Positions 1 through 5,714 of a stretch of 6,553 bases of DNA are shown piece after piece (within the stretch, counting starts at the first letter, position 1; each line of letters begins with the position of its first letter). The stretch is taken from contig SKYC01000271.1 in assembly GCA_007128085.1 (NCBI GenBank), positions 1-6,553 of the forward strand, given 5' to 3'. The notes under the pieces were generated by a model that was given only the letters and a program-made list of their open reading frames with translations, was not told the origin of the DNA and ran no database searches. The position numbers and the translations under genes were made by a program. Source of the DNA: Saprospiraceae bacterium (GTDB lineage: Bacteria; Bacteroidota; Bacteroidia; Chitinophagales; Saprospiraceae).

Positions 1-4
1 CATT

Positions 5-36
5 TTTGGTTGATTTTTTTTGTCACTATATCTTTA
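5..36 (+). promoter_or_regulatory. Candidate Bacteroidota-type promoter for dprA
   Basis: TTTG at 5-8 and TATCTTTA at 29-36 are separated by 20 bases. This resembles the Bacteroidota -33/-7 consensus TTTG-N(about 19)-TAnnTTTG, with the last base A instead of G. Transcription would start near 41-45, leaving a leader of about 35-40 bases before GTG at 80. If real, it rules out the TTG at 20 as the start. The match is by eye only. Confidence 0.4.
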
Positions 37-79
37 CAATGCCGGATTGTCGGTAAAGATTCAGAAAAAATTTGGACAG

Positions 80-1186
80 GTGAGGGAACAAGAGATCGTA
101 GAATCCATTGCGCTGAGTCGGGTTAAAGGTCTGGGTACCAAAAATCTAAAGAGGCTCATTAAAGAGTTTGGCACCATTGCAGACATTGTTAATGACAGTG
201 TTAAAGGCCTTTCTTCTACCCCTAAAATTGGGGAAAAACTGGCTCGCTCAATTAAGAATGAGTTGGATATCGATGCGGCGGAAGTCATTTATCAACAGGA
301 GTTAAAAAAGGGTGCCCGCATTTTACCCTATACGCATCCGGATTATCCAGCGAGATTGAGACGGATGGCGGATGGACCCTTGGTTTTGTACTACAAAGGA
401 TCTCAGGATCTCAATCCCAGGAGGACACTTGGATTGGTGGGTACGCGAAACCCGAGTGAAGAAGGTCCTTTGATTGTAGAAAAGATTCTATCTGAGATTA
501 AACCGTATAATGTTGTAACCGTCAGTGGCCTGGCCTATGGAGTCGATGCGTGTTGTCATCGGTTCTCTCTTGAAAACGGCTTGCCTACCATAGGTGTTTT
601 GGCCGGTGGATTATCGGATATTTACCCACCTTCAAATCGTTCCCTGTCTAAGAAAATGTTGGAAAATGGAGGTTTGTTGACCGAGTACCATTCAGGTGTG
701 GAAATGATCAGAGAAAACTTCCCCGTGAGAAATCGCATAATTGCGGGGCTCTCCGATGCACTCATTGTTGTCGAGTCCAAAGAAAAGGGAGGTTCTATGA
801 TTACCGCTCAATTGGCTTTTGATTACAACCGCTTTGTTTTTGCCATACCCGGCAGAGTGACCGATGAGAAATCCAGAGGATGCAATAAACTGATCAAAAC
901 ACATGTCGCTTCGCTGCTCGAATCGGTTGAAGACATTACAGAAATGCTGAATTGGGATTTGGGGGAGGACGCCAATTTGGCGAGACAGGGATTGTTGTTT
1001 GATGAATTGACTGAGAGTGAAAAGAGAATTGTAGATATTATGCGGGAGAATCCCAGAGTTCATATCGACCAATTGAGTATGTTGAGCAAGTTCAGACCGG
1101 GGCTATTGGCCAATCTGTTACTTGAACTTGAACTCAAGGGGCACATACAATCCCTTCCCGGACAAATGTATCGGTTAAAACCCTGA
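80..1186 (+). CDS. dprA: DNA-processing protein DprA (Smf)
   Basis: DprA is a cytosolic protein that binds incoming single-stranded DNA during natural transformation and loads RecA on it; many species that are not known to be competent also carry it. The frame is open from 20, but I choose GTG at 80 (368 aa). The TTG at 20 lies inside a likely promoter, and the extra 20 residues do not look like the family N-terminus. Numbering from GTG: a helix-hairpin-helix/SAM-like region at about 1-60, with GLGTKNL and PKIGEKLA; then the Rossmann-like DprA core with GTR at 121-123, SGLAYGVD at 149-156, AGGLSDIYPPSN, and the hallmark RNRIIAG at 217-223, followed by the GGS..TA..A and AIPG segments. A C-terminal winged-helix domain (DprA_WH) spans about 309-366. 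Length and domain order are normal and no frameshift is seen. It converges on lipA with a 31-base gap. The family call is secure; the exact start is inference. Confidence 0.95.
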   Translation: MREQEIVESIALSRVKGLGTKNLKRLIKEFGTIADIVNDSVKGLSSTPKIGEKLARSIKNELDIDAAEVIYQQELKKGARILPYTHPDYPARLRRMADGPLVLYYKGSQDLNPRRTLGLVGTRNPSEEGPLIVEKILSEIKPYNVVTVSGLAYGVDACCHRFSLENGLPTIGVLAGGLSDIYPPSNRSLSKKMLENGGLLTEYHSGVEMIRENFPVRNRIIAGLSDALIVVESKEKGGSMITAQLAFDYNRFVFAIPGRVTDEKSRGCNKLIKTHVASLLESVEDITEMLNWDLGEDANLARQGLLFDELTESEKRIVDIMRENPRVHIDQLSMLSKFRPGLLANLLLELELKGHIQSLPGQMYRLKP

Positions 1187-1217
1187 TCAAAAATGATTTA
1201 AAAAGGGTAATATCTGA
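1187..1217. other. Convergent dprA-lipA junction, no clear terminator
   Basis: These 31 bases separate the stop codons of two convergent genes. They are AT-rich. The only self-complementarity I see is a 4-bp ATCA/TGAT pair, too weak for a classical intrinsic terminator on either strand. Read-through producing overlapping antisense 3' ends is therefore possible, but this is inference. Confidence 0.5.
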
Positions 1218-2090
1218 TTAGAGGTGTCTTTCTGCGTGATAAGAAGATCTGACCAGCGGGCCGCTTTCAACGAAGTCAAAACCTTTCTTTAATCCGACTT
1301 CTTTATACAGAGCAAAAGTGTCCGGGTGAACGTATTCAGCCACTTCAATGTGCATTTTTGTGGGTTGGAGGTACTGACCGATGGTGAGTACATCACAACC
1401 GTGCTCAACCAAATCGTCCATCACTTTGAAAACCTGTTCCTGTGTCTCTCCAAGACCGACCATAATCCCGCTTTTCGTTCTCTTACCGTACGCTTTGGTT
1501 TTCTGAATTTGCTCGAGACTGCGGTGGTATTTTGCCTGAGGCCTGACTTTCCTATACAATTCCTCCACCGTTTCCATATTGTGAGAAACTACTTCCTGTC
1601 CGGCGGATATCATCCGTTCCAAAGCCGACCAGGTGCCTCTGACATCGGGGATGAGTGTTTCTATGGTCGTTTCGGGGCAACGCTCTTTGATCTTTACGAC
1701 CGTTTGATACCATATTTCAGCGCCTCTGTCTTTCAGTTCGTCTCTGTTGACACTGGTAAGGACAGCGTGCTTTACCTCCATGAGGTCGATGGCTTCTGCC
1801 ACGCGATTGGGTTCGTCCTCATCGTACTCTGGAGGGCGACCGGTTTTTACTGCGCAAAATGAACAACTCCGGGTACAGGTATTCCCCAGAATCATAAAAG
1901 TAGCGGTGCCTGCTCCCCAGCATTCTCCCATATTTGGACAACTGCCCGATTGACAGATGGTGTGCAGCTTGTATTCACTGACAATATTTCTTACTTTTTT
2001 ATAATTTTCACCTATGGGGAGTTTGACTCTCAACCAATCGGGTTTTCGCCTTCTTTCCTTAGGGGATTCTACTACGGGTAACTCTAGCAT
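1218..2090 (-). CDS. lipA: Lipoyl synthase (radical SAM)
   Basis: LipA inserts two sulfur atoms at C6 and C8 of the octanoyl chain on lipoyl-dependent enzymes such as the pyruvate and 2-oxoglutarate dehydrogenase E2 subunits and GcvH. It uses S-adenosylmethionine and two [4Fe-4S] clusters in the cytosol. All ligands are visible in the 290-aa protein. The auxiliary cluster motif CX4CX5C is C46, C51 and C57 (ICQSGSCPNMGEC). The radical-SAM motif CX3CX2C is C72, C76 and C79 (CTRSCSFC). The C-terminal RSSY is at 281-284, whose serine completes the auxiliary cluster. The GLGETQEQV segment and the TIGQYLQPT segment are typical of LipA. I choose ATG at 2090; a TTG at 2099 would add three residues with no support. 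The gene lies 38 bases downstream of an exported-protein gene on the same strand and may be cotranscribed or use its own promoter. No lipB is in the window. It appears intact and catalytically complete. Confidence 0.97.
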   Translation of the reverse strand: MLELPVVESPKERRRKPDWLRVKLPIGENYKKVRNIVSEYKLHTICQSGSCPNMGECWGAGTATFMILGNTCTRSCSFCAVKTGRPPEYDEDEPNRVAEAIDLMEVKHAVLTSVNRDELKDRGAEIWYQTVVKIKERCPETTIETLIPDVRGTWSALERMISAGQEVVSHNMETVEELYRKVRPQAKYHRSLEQIQKTKAYGKRTKSGIMVGLGETQEQVFKVMDDLVEHGCDVLTIGQYLQPTKMHIEVAEYVHPDTFALYKEVGLKKGFDFVESGPLVRSSYHAERHL

Positions 2091-2103
2091 AATATACAAT
2101 TTG

Positions 2104-2121
2104 AAAAGCCCGAAAGCTTTT
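2104..2121. other. Small hairpin between lipA and the upstream gene
   Basis: AAAAGC at 2104-2109 pairs with GCTTTT at 2116-2121 around a 6-base loop. On the plus strand it runs into TTTTT and on the minus strand into TTTTC. It could act as a weak bidirectional terminator or attenuate the message entering lipA. Only two G-C pairs make it marginal. Confidence 0.25.
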
Positions 2122-2123
2122 TA

Positions 2124-2153
2124 AAAATTTATTTCCTTCTTCCCAACTGCAAA
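2124..2153 (-). promoter_or_regulatory. Candidate promoter for lipA
   Basis: Read on the minus strand, TTTG (plus 2150-2153) is followed after 18 bases by TAAATTTT (plus 2124-2131). This is one base off the TAnnTTTG -7 element, at the right spacing. It overlaps the end of the upstream gene and would start lipA transcription about 30 bases before its ATG. AT-rich sequence makes chance matches likely. Confidence 0.35.
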
Positions 2154-2926
2154 GTTAAATAAAGGTTTACGAAATAAGGCCTGTTATCTTCAATTATCAT
2201 AATTTCGATGTCCCTGAAGAAAACATCAATTTGGACACCGAGTTCAAGAGCCCTGACTCGCTCCTCAAAGGCACCCCAGGCAAAGTGCATACCTCCTTTC
2301 AGATGAATGCCTGGAGCAAATCCCATTTCTGTAAAACCTTTAAAAAATCCGGAGTGACCCTCTATCAAGCTTCTGTCCAGAAACCGATCGTGTTCTTCTT
2401 CTGAATACCGAACACTGTTGACATTGCCAAAGGGGCCGTCGCGCTCACCCCTCAATTCCAGGTAATAGGGCTTGATTAACCCCAGTGTAGCTCCGTATTG
2501 ATAACTCACGCCAACGGCAATTCCCTTTCGTCTCGCTTTTTCAGAGAAATACCGTTTGGTACCCCAGCCGGCTCTGAGAGTGTACAAGCTGTTTTGTTTG
2601 CCGTAGATGTAGGGGCGTGAAAGCACACTGAAAAGGCTGATCCGATTGGATTGTCTCACCTCTTTCGGATGTCGCATCGTTCCGATTTCTATGTGGTAGA
2701 ACGTCGTGCGGTAATAGGTCTCCATTTCTCCGAATTTCACACCCACTCCCATACCGGAAGTGTGGGCAAAAAAATCAAAGGTGAGTTCTTCGGTGTAAAC
2801 AACACCCACCCTGTCCTCACTTGGCAACCTCGGTTGAAAAGTAGTCTGCGCCTTTGAAATCAAAGGAGAAAATAGGGTCCAGAGCAGGGACGCAACGATT
2901 AAGCGAAGGAGGACATTGAAATTCAT
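2129..2926 (-). CDS. Exported protein of unknown function, probable outer-membrane beta-barrel
   Basis: I cannot name this protein or its function. Starting at ATG 2926 gives 265 aa. A TTG at 2962 in the same frame would add 12 residues ahead of a complete signal peptide and is unlikely. Residues 1-26 form a classical Sec signal peptide: a basic residue at R8, a hydrophobic core to about 23, and the site SKA|Q after A26. The mature part alternates polar and hydrophobic/aromatic residues in strand-like runs, for example FYHIEIG, LYTLRAGWG, GIAVGVSYQYGATLG and LELGVQIDVFF. It ends in NLYLTLQLGRRK, the kind of amphipathic final strand expected of a small outer-membrane barrel. There is no cysteine near the cleavage site, so it is not a lipoprotein. 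It sits directly upstream of lipA, but lipA makes a cytosolic cofactor and the pairing implies no shared role. It is divergent from the deacetylase-like gene, with 347 bases between. Barrel topology is inferred from pattern only. Confidence 0.8.
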   Translation of the reverse strand: MNFNVLLRLIVASLLWTLFSPLISKAQTTFQPRLPSEDRVGVVYTEELTFDFFAHTSGMGVGVKFGEMETYYRTTFYHIEIGTMRHPKEVRQSNRISLFSVLSRPYIYGKQNSLYTLRAGWGTKRYFSEKARRKGIAVGVSYQYGATLGLIKPYYLELRGERDGPFGNVNSVRYSEEEHDRFLDRSLIEGHSGFFKGFTEMGFAPGIHLKGGMHFAWGAFEERVRALELGVQIDVFFRDIEIMIIEDNRPYFVNLYLTLQLGRRK

Positions 2927-2971
2927 TACTTTTAAAATGAATATGAGTCTAAAATAGTTCAATTACGATTC

Positions 2972-2979
2972 TAAAGATA
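2972..2979 (-). promoter_or_regulatory. Candidate -7 element for the exported-protein gene
   Basis: The minus strand reads TATCTTTA here, the same octamer as the candidate -7 of dprA. It lies about 45 bases before ATG 2926, a normal leader length. No TTTG stands at the expected distance upstream (the nearest is only 10 bases away), so support is partial. Confidence 0.25.
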
Positions 2980-3016
2980 TCGGCCATCTCAAAACAGTTA
3001 CTTGCGGCTGAAATAT

Positions 3017-3027
3017 CACCACAGGTG
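3017..3027. repeat. Short inverted repeat CACC-ACA-GGTG
   Basis: CACC at 3017-3020 and GGTG at 3024-3027 are complementary around three bases. It is short enough to be chance alone. I list it because it abuts two longer inverted repeats in the same 49-base stretch. Confidence 0.3.
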
Positions 3028-3030
3028 TTT

Positions 3031-3050
3031 TTGGTATGCCTATGTACCAA
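3031..3050. repeat. Inverted repeat TTGGTA-N8-TACCAA
   Basis: Perfect 6-base arms at 3031-3036 and 3045-3050 enclose an 8-base centre. As DNA this suits a dimeric repressor; as RNA it would be a modest hairpin. It abuts the 15-base palindrome beginning at 3051. Confidence 0.45.
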
Positions 3051-3065
3051 TGGAAATACTTTCCA
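3051..3065. repeat. 15-base palindrome TGGAAATACTTTCCA (candidate operator, copy 1)
   Basis: TGGAAA at 3051-3056 and TTTCCA at 3060-3065 are perfect complements around TAC, the shape of a dimer-binding site. A 13/15 identical copy occurs at 3140-3154. The repeat is shared at the DNA level but falls in different phases of the only local open frame, so it is not a coding repeat. The binding protein is unknown. Confidence 0.5.
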
Positions 3066-3081
3066 GGGGCATCTAGATATA

Positions 3082-3114
3082 TAAAGATAGTCCATTCCCT
3101 CATTTCGTCCTCAA
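3082..3114 (-). promoter_or_regulatory. Alternative distal promoter candidate, minus strand
   Basis: On the minus strand TTG (plus 3112-3114) and TATCTTTA (plus 3082-3089) are 22 bases apart, at the long end of the spacing accepted for Bacteroidota promoters. Transcription would cross the palindromes at 3017-3065 and give a leader of roughly 150 bases to the exported-protein gene. Confidence 0.22.
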
Positions 3115-3127
3115 TTTATTCACTTTT

Positions 3128-3160
3128 TTTGGCGCAAGTGGGAAATACTTTCTATTTTGG
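3128..3160 (+). promoter_or_regulatory. Candidate promoter for the deacetylase-like / upp unit
   Basis: TTTG at 3128-3131 and TATTTTGG at 3153-3160 are 21 bases apart. The -7 match to TAnnTTTG is one position off. The leader would be about 105 bases. The candidate -33 lies within the first TTTTGGCGC and the -7 overlaps the second copy. Confidence 0.3.
3140..3154. repeat. Imperfect second copy GGGAAATACTTTCTA (candidate operator, copy 2)
   Basis: It matches the palindrome at 3051-3065 in 13 of 15 bases, including the uninterrupted 12-mer GGAAATACTTTC. The dyad is reduced to GAAA/TTTC. Centres of the two copies lie 89 bases apart. It falls inside the spacer of the best plus-strand promoter candidate, a position where a bound protein would be expected to block or modulate transcription. 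Confidence 0.45.
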
Positions 3161-3273
3161 CGCTGAATCAGTCAATGTTCATGAGATTTTCAGTTGAGGA
3201 CTTAGACTTTGCTTTTATTTATTTCGCGACATTCACTGGTTCAGCTACCATTTAGAAAGATGTACAAAGTTTC

Positions 3274-4617
3274 ATGCGAATAAACGTAATTTCAGACAGG
3301 GTGTCCAATCGGCTCAACTATGTTTTTGAGTATCTGTTTTCGGACTTCGAAGACATCCAAATGGTGGTAAGTGATCGAGCTGAACCCGAGCGAGGTGATT
3401 TGATCATTTCTTACGGTAGGAGCAATATGGATGGAGCCCGGATGTACATTCCTCCATCCGATTTTTTAAAACCCGGATTTTTCTCGGGAAAAGAAGAGGA
3501 TTTTTTGCCGGATTGGAACCACATCGTTGATCGGGTTGAAAAGGGGTGTTATCATCTGAAAGCCGACCTTCCTGGCATCGTTTTCTTTTTCTTGAGTCGA
3601 ATGGAAGAGTACCATTTTTCCTCCAGTGATTATCTGGAAAGATTCTGTGCCACAGATTCCATTTTAAACCGGAAAGGCCTGGCCGATATAGCTGTTGTCG
3701 ATCGGATGAAAAACCGTTGGAATGCCCTCCTCATTCAAATTTGCCCGGAACTATCTTTGCGGCCGGCTAAACCAACTATTTTGGCGAGTTGCGATATTGA
3801 TGTTCTTTATGCCTACCATGGAAAGTCTTTCCTTAAAATTTTAGCCGGTGGACTTAGAGAACTTATACAATGGGACCTCAACGCCTTTTCTGTAAGGATG
3901 CAATACTTGTTCGGTAGAAGCCAGGATCCATTTTTCAGTTTTCACTATTTACTCAATTTGTCGGAGTCATTAGATGTCCGTCTCAAAGCGTTTATCCTCT
4001 GCCCGCACCTTATAGAATTTTCTGAAGATCGCGGTGGAGAACAGTTGTCTGAATTTGCAGACCATAAACTTCGTAAACTTTTCGGGAAGATGGATGTGGG
4101 CTTACATCCCTCCGTTTCAGCTGCTGATAATGTGGAAAAAATATCCCTTGAAAAAGAAAAGCTGGAGATGCTCTTGCAAGTAAACTTAACAAAATCCCGT
4201 CAGCATTACCTGCGAATGCGTTTTCCCGATACCTACCGAGCCCTCCTTAAAGCAGGCATTAAAGAGGATTTTAGTATGGGATTTCACGATGGGGTAGGAT
4301 TCCGCGCCGGTACATCCAGGCCATTTTACTGGTACGACCTGGAAAGGGAAAAAACCACCGATTTGCTTGTTCATCCCCTTGTACTTATGGATGTCGCCTT
4401 AAAAAACCACATGGACCTCAAACCGCGGGATGCAAAAGAAAAAATACGGATTTTGATAAAGGAGATAAAAGAGACAAATGGAAATTTTTCATATCTTTGG
4501 CACAACAGTTCAATATCTGGTCCCGGGAAATGGAATGAATGGATTTCCGTTCTTGAGTTTATGGTTGAAGAATTGTTGATTTCATATGATTTTCAGGGAG
4601 ACCTACCGGACTCTTGA
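3274..4617 (+). CDS. Polysaccharide-deacetylase-like protein (Bacteroidota family with DUF7033-type N-terminus)
   Basis: I recognise the Bacteroidota family usually annotated as polysaccharide deacetylase family protein: an N-terminal domain of about 150 residues (DUF7033-like) before a NodB/CE4-like barrel. No enzyme activity is established to my knowledge. The 447-aa length is typical. Visible landmarks are SCDID (D174, D176), the position of the catalytic/metal aspartates of CE4 motif 1; GLHPS (H278), where CE4 enzymes have an HxxxH metal motif; SRQHYLRMRFPDTYR (308-322); and GFRAGTSRPFYWYDLE (342-357), resembling a modified RxPY motif. The canonical HxxxH is absent, so the metal site is non-standard or the substrate differs. 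There is no signal peptide, so a cytosolic location is likely, unlike secreted deacetylases. ATG 3274 follows an in-frame TAG at 3253 and is the first start. upp follows after 30 bases, suggesting an operon. Confidence 0.8.
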   Translation: MRINVISDRVSNRLNYVFEYLFSDFEDIQMVVSDRAEPERGDLIISYGRSNMDGARMYIPPSDFLKPGFFSGKEEDFLPDWNHIVDRVEKGCYHLKADLPGIVFFFLSRMEEYHFSSSDYLERFCATDSILNRKGLADIAVVDRMKNRWNALLIQICPELSLRPAKPTILASCDIDVLYAYHGKSFLKILAGGLRELIQWDLNAFSVRMQYLFGRSQDPFFSFHYLLNLSESLDVRLKAFILCPHLIEFSEDRGGEQLSEFADHKLRKLFGKMDVGLHPSVSAADNVEKISLEKEKLEMLLQVNLTKSRQHYLRMRFPDTYRALLKAGIKEDFSMGFHDGVGFRAGTSRPFYWYDLEREKTTDLLVHPLVLMDVALKNHMDLKPRDAKEKIRILIKEIKETNGNFSYLWHNSSISGPGKWNEWISVLEFMVEELLISYDFQGDLPDS

Positions 4618-4647
4618 AAACATTTACAAAAAAAAAATACTTTGCAA

Positions 4648-5298
4648 ATGGTGCACGATTTATCAAAAAATGTTTCCGTTTTAAACCACTATATAGCTCA
4701 ACTGAGAGATTCTGAAGTCCAGCAGGATCGCATGCGCTTCCGGGAAAATATTAAACGTTGCGGCCAGATACTTGCTTATGAAATCAGTAAGACCTTTAAG
4801 TATGAAGAGTCTGAAGTGGAAACTCCACTGGGTTTTGCCGATTGTAAAAAGATGAGTCAGCACCTGGTGATTGCCTCTATTTTACGTGCGGGCTTACCTT
4901 TCCACCAGGGCTTTTTGTCCGTACTCGATGAAGCCGACAACGCCTTTGTATCCGCTTACAGAAAACACCACAAGGACGGAACTTTTGAAATAGATCTTCA
5001 GTACTTAACTTGCCCCAATCTGGAAGACAGTGTACTGATTCTGGGAGATGCCATGTTGGCCACCGGTGCTTCCATTCACAAGACCATTGAGTCTTTAAAA
5101 AGTTACGGAAAACCACAAAAAATTCACATTGCCACCGTTATAGCTTCTACCGAAGGCATTAAATACATCCGCAGGTTTCACCCCAAAATCAATATTTGGG
5201 CCTGTGCCATCGATGATGAACTTACGGCAAAGTCATATATCGTACCTGGTTTGGGTGATGCAGGAGACCTCAGCTTCGGTGACAAAATGCAGGAATAA
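4648..5298 (+). CDS. upp: Uracil phosphoribosyltransferase
   Basis: Upp converts uracil and PRPP to UMP and pyrophosphate (pyrimidine salvage, cytosolic). ATG at 4648 gives 216 aa. A TTG two codons earlier is unlikely, and the N-terminal SVLNHYIAQLRD already matches the family start. Motifs: RMRFRENIKR near the N-terminus; ILRAGLP at 78-84; the PRPP-binding loop LGDAMLATGAS at 132-142; and the uracil-binding C-terminal PGLGDAGD at 200-207 followed by FGDK, all as in bacterial UPRTs. AFVSAYRKHHKDGTFEI is characteristic of the Bacteroidota branch. One oddity is in the PRPP loop, which reads DAMLATG where E. coli and most relatives have DPMLATG. The gene is 30 bases after the deacetylase-like gene and 29 before the ArsC-like gene. 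An A10 run at 4628-4637 lies just ahead; TACTTTGC after it resembles a -7 element but sits almost on the ATG, so I favour cotranscription. Confidence 0.93.
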   Translation: MVHDLSKNVSVLNHYIAQLRDSEVQQDRMRFRENIKRCGQILAYEISKTFKYEESEVETPLGFADCKKMSQHLVIASILRAGLPFHQGFLSVLDEADNAFVSAYRKHHKDGTFEIDLQYLTCPNLEDSVLILGDAMLATGASIHKTIESLKSYGKPQKIHIATVIASTEGIKYIRRFHPKINIWACAIDDELTAKSYIVPGLGDAGDLSFGDKMQE

Positions 5299-5327
5299 AC
5301 CTTAAATTATATCAATAAAGAAGAATT

Positions 5328-5714
5328 ATGAAATCACATCAGAGAGAAATCATTGTTTATCACGACCCCGAATCCAACAGTGGAAAAATGACTGCGGCCT
5401 ACGCTCGAAGTCTGAGTCAAAATGTCATTCTGTATTCTTTTGACAATGCTCCTCCAACCATTACGGGTTGGAGAGTTATTCTCAACGCACTGAATATGCA
5501 TCCCAAGGAATTGCTGGACAAATCTAAGCCCTACTATCAGGAGAATATTCGCGGCCGGGAATTTGACGATGAGGGGTGGTTGAATGTGATTAAACGCAAT
5601 CCCAAATTGATCAAATTTCCCATTGCTATTCACGGGTCTGAAGCTGTTTTTTGCAAAACGCCTACAGAAATTCTCAAGTTGATTCCCGGTAAATCCGGTG
5701 ATAACTATGAATGA
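5328..5714 (+). CDS. ArsC/Spx-fold protein lacking the catalytic cysteine
   Basis: This 128-aa protein looks like a divergent member of the ArsC-like thioredoxin-fold family (arsenate reductase, Spx, YffB). The N-terminal strand and loop IIVYHDPESNSGK (8-20) aligns with the YHNPxCxxSR loop of ArsC. The central WRVILNALNMHPKELL (48-63) and the C-terminal NPKLIKFPIAI (91-101), then TPTEILKLI (111-119), match the order P-x-LI-x-RP...RP-x-EVL. The catalytic Cys is replaced by Ser16, the loop Arg by Lys20, and the Arg of the RP motif by Phe97. The only cysteine is C109, in a different place. Arsenate reduction by the known mechanism is therefore not expected; a structural, binding or regulatory role is inference. 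ATG 5328 lies 29 bases after upp, with a purine-rich AAAGAAG just ahead. It is probably cotranscribed with upp. Confidence 0.68.
   Translation: MKSHQREIIVYHDPESNSGKMTAAYARSLSQNVILYSFDNAPPTITGWRVILNALNMHPKELLDKSKPYYQENIRGREFDDEGWLNVIKRNPKLIKFPIAIHGSEAVFCKTPTEILKLIPGKSGDNYE

Larger units (their letters stand above)
3127..3163. repeat. Direct repeat TTTTGGCGC, 28-base period
   Basis: TTTTGGCGC occurs at 3127-3135 and 3155-3163, bracketing the second palindrome copy. Nine identical bases at 28-base spacing in non-coding DNA could be half-sites of a regulator, or an accident of overlapping promoter elements. Confidence 0.4.
2927..3273. promoter_or_regulatory. Divergent 347-base intergenic region rich in inverted and direct repeats
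   Basis: This gap separates the 5' ends of the exported-protein gene (minus) and the deacetylase-like gene (plus), so it must hold promoters for both. I see no family-recognisable gene or RNA here. The only open frame of any length is a 53-codon plus-strand frame at 3036-3197 with no support. The left-centre holds three adjacent inverted repeats (3017-3065). The centre-right holds a second copy of one of them flanked by a direct repeat (3127-3163). The last 110 bases before the start at 3274 show no clear structure. Confidence 0.6.

Noticed and set aside
20..79. TTG at 20 as the dprA start, adding 20 residues
   Set aside because: The segment overlaps the candidate -7 element at 29-36, and the added residues do not resemble the DprA N-terminus. 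GTG at 80 begins right before the helix-hairpin-helix region.
692..1072. 126-codon open frame on the minus strand
   Set aside because: It is antisense to the conserved core and hinge of dprA and has no recognisable domain.
1326..1862. 178-codon open frame on the plus strand
   Set aside because: It lies entirely opposite lipA, whose cluster ligands and motifs are all intact. The translation looks like an antisense by-product.
4628..4637. A10 run before upp as a slippage or frameshift site
   Set aside because: It is in the intergenic gap, upstream of the upp start, and affects no reading frame.
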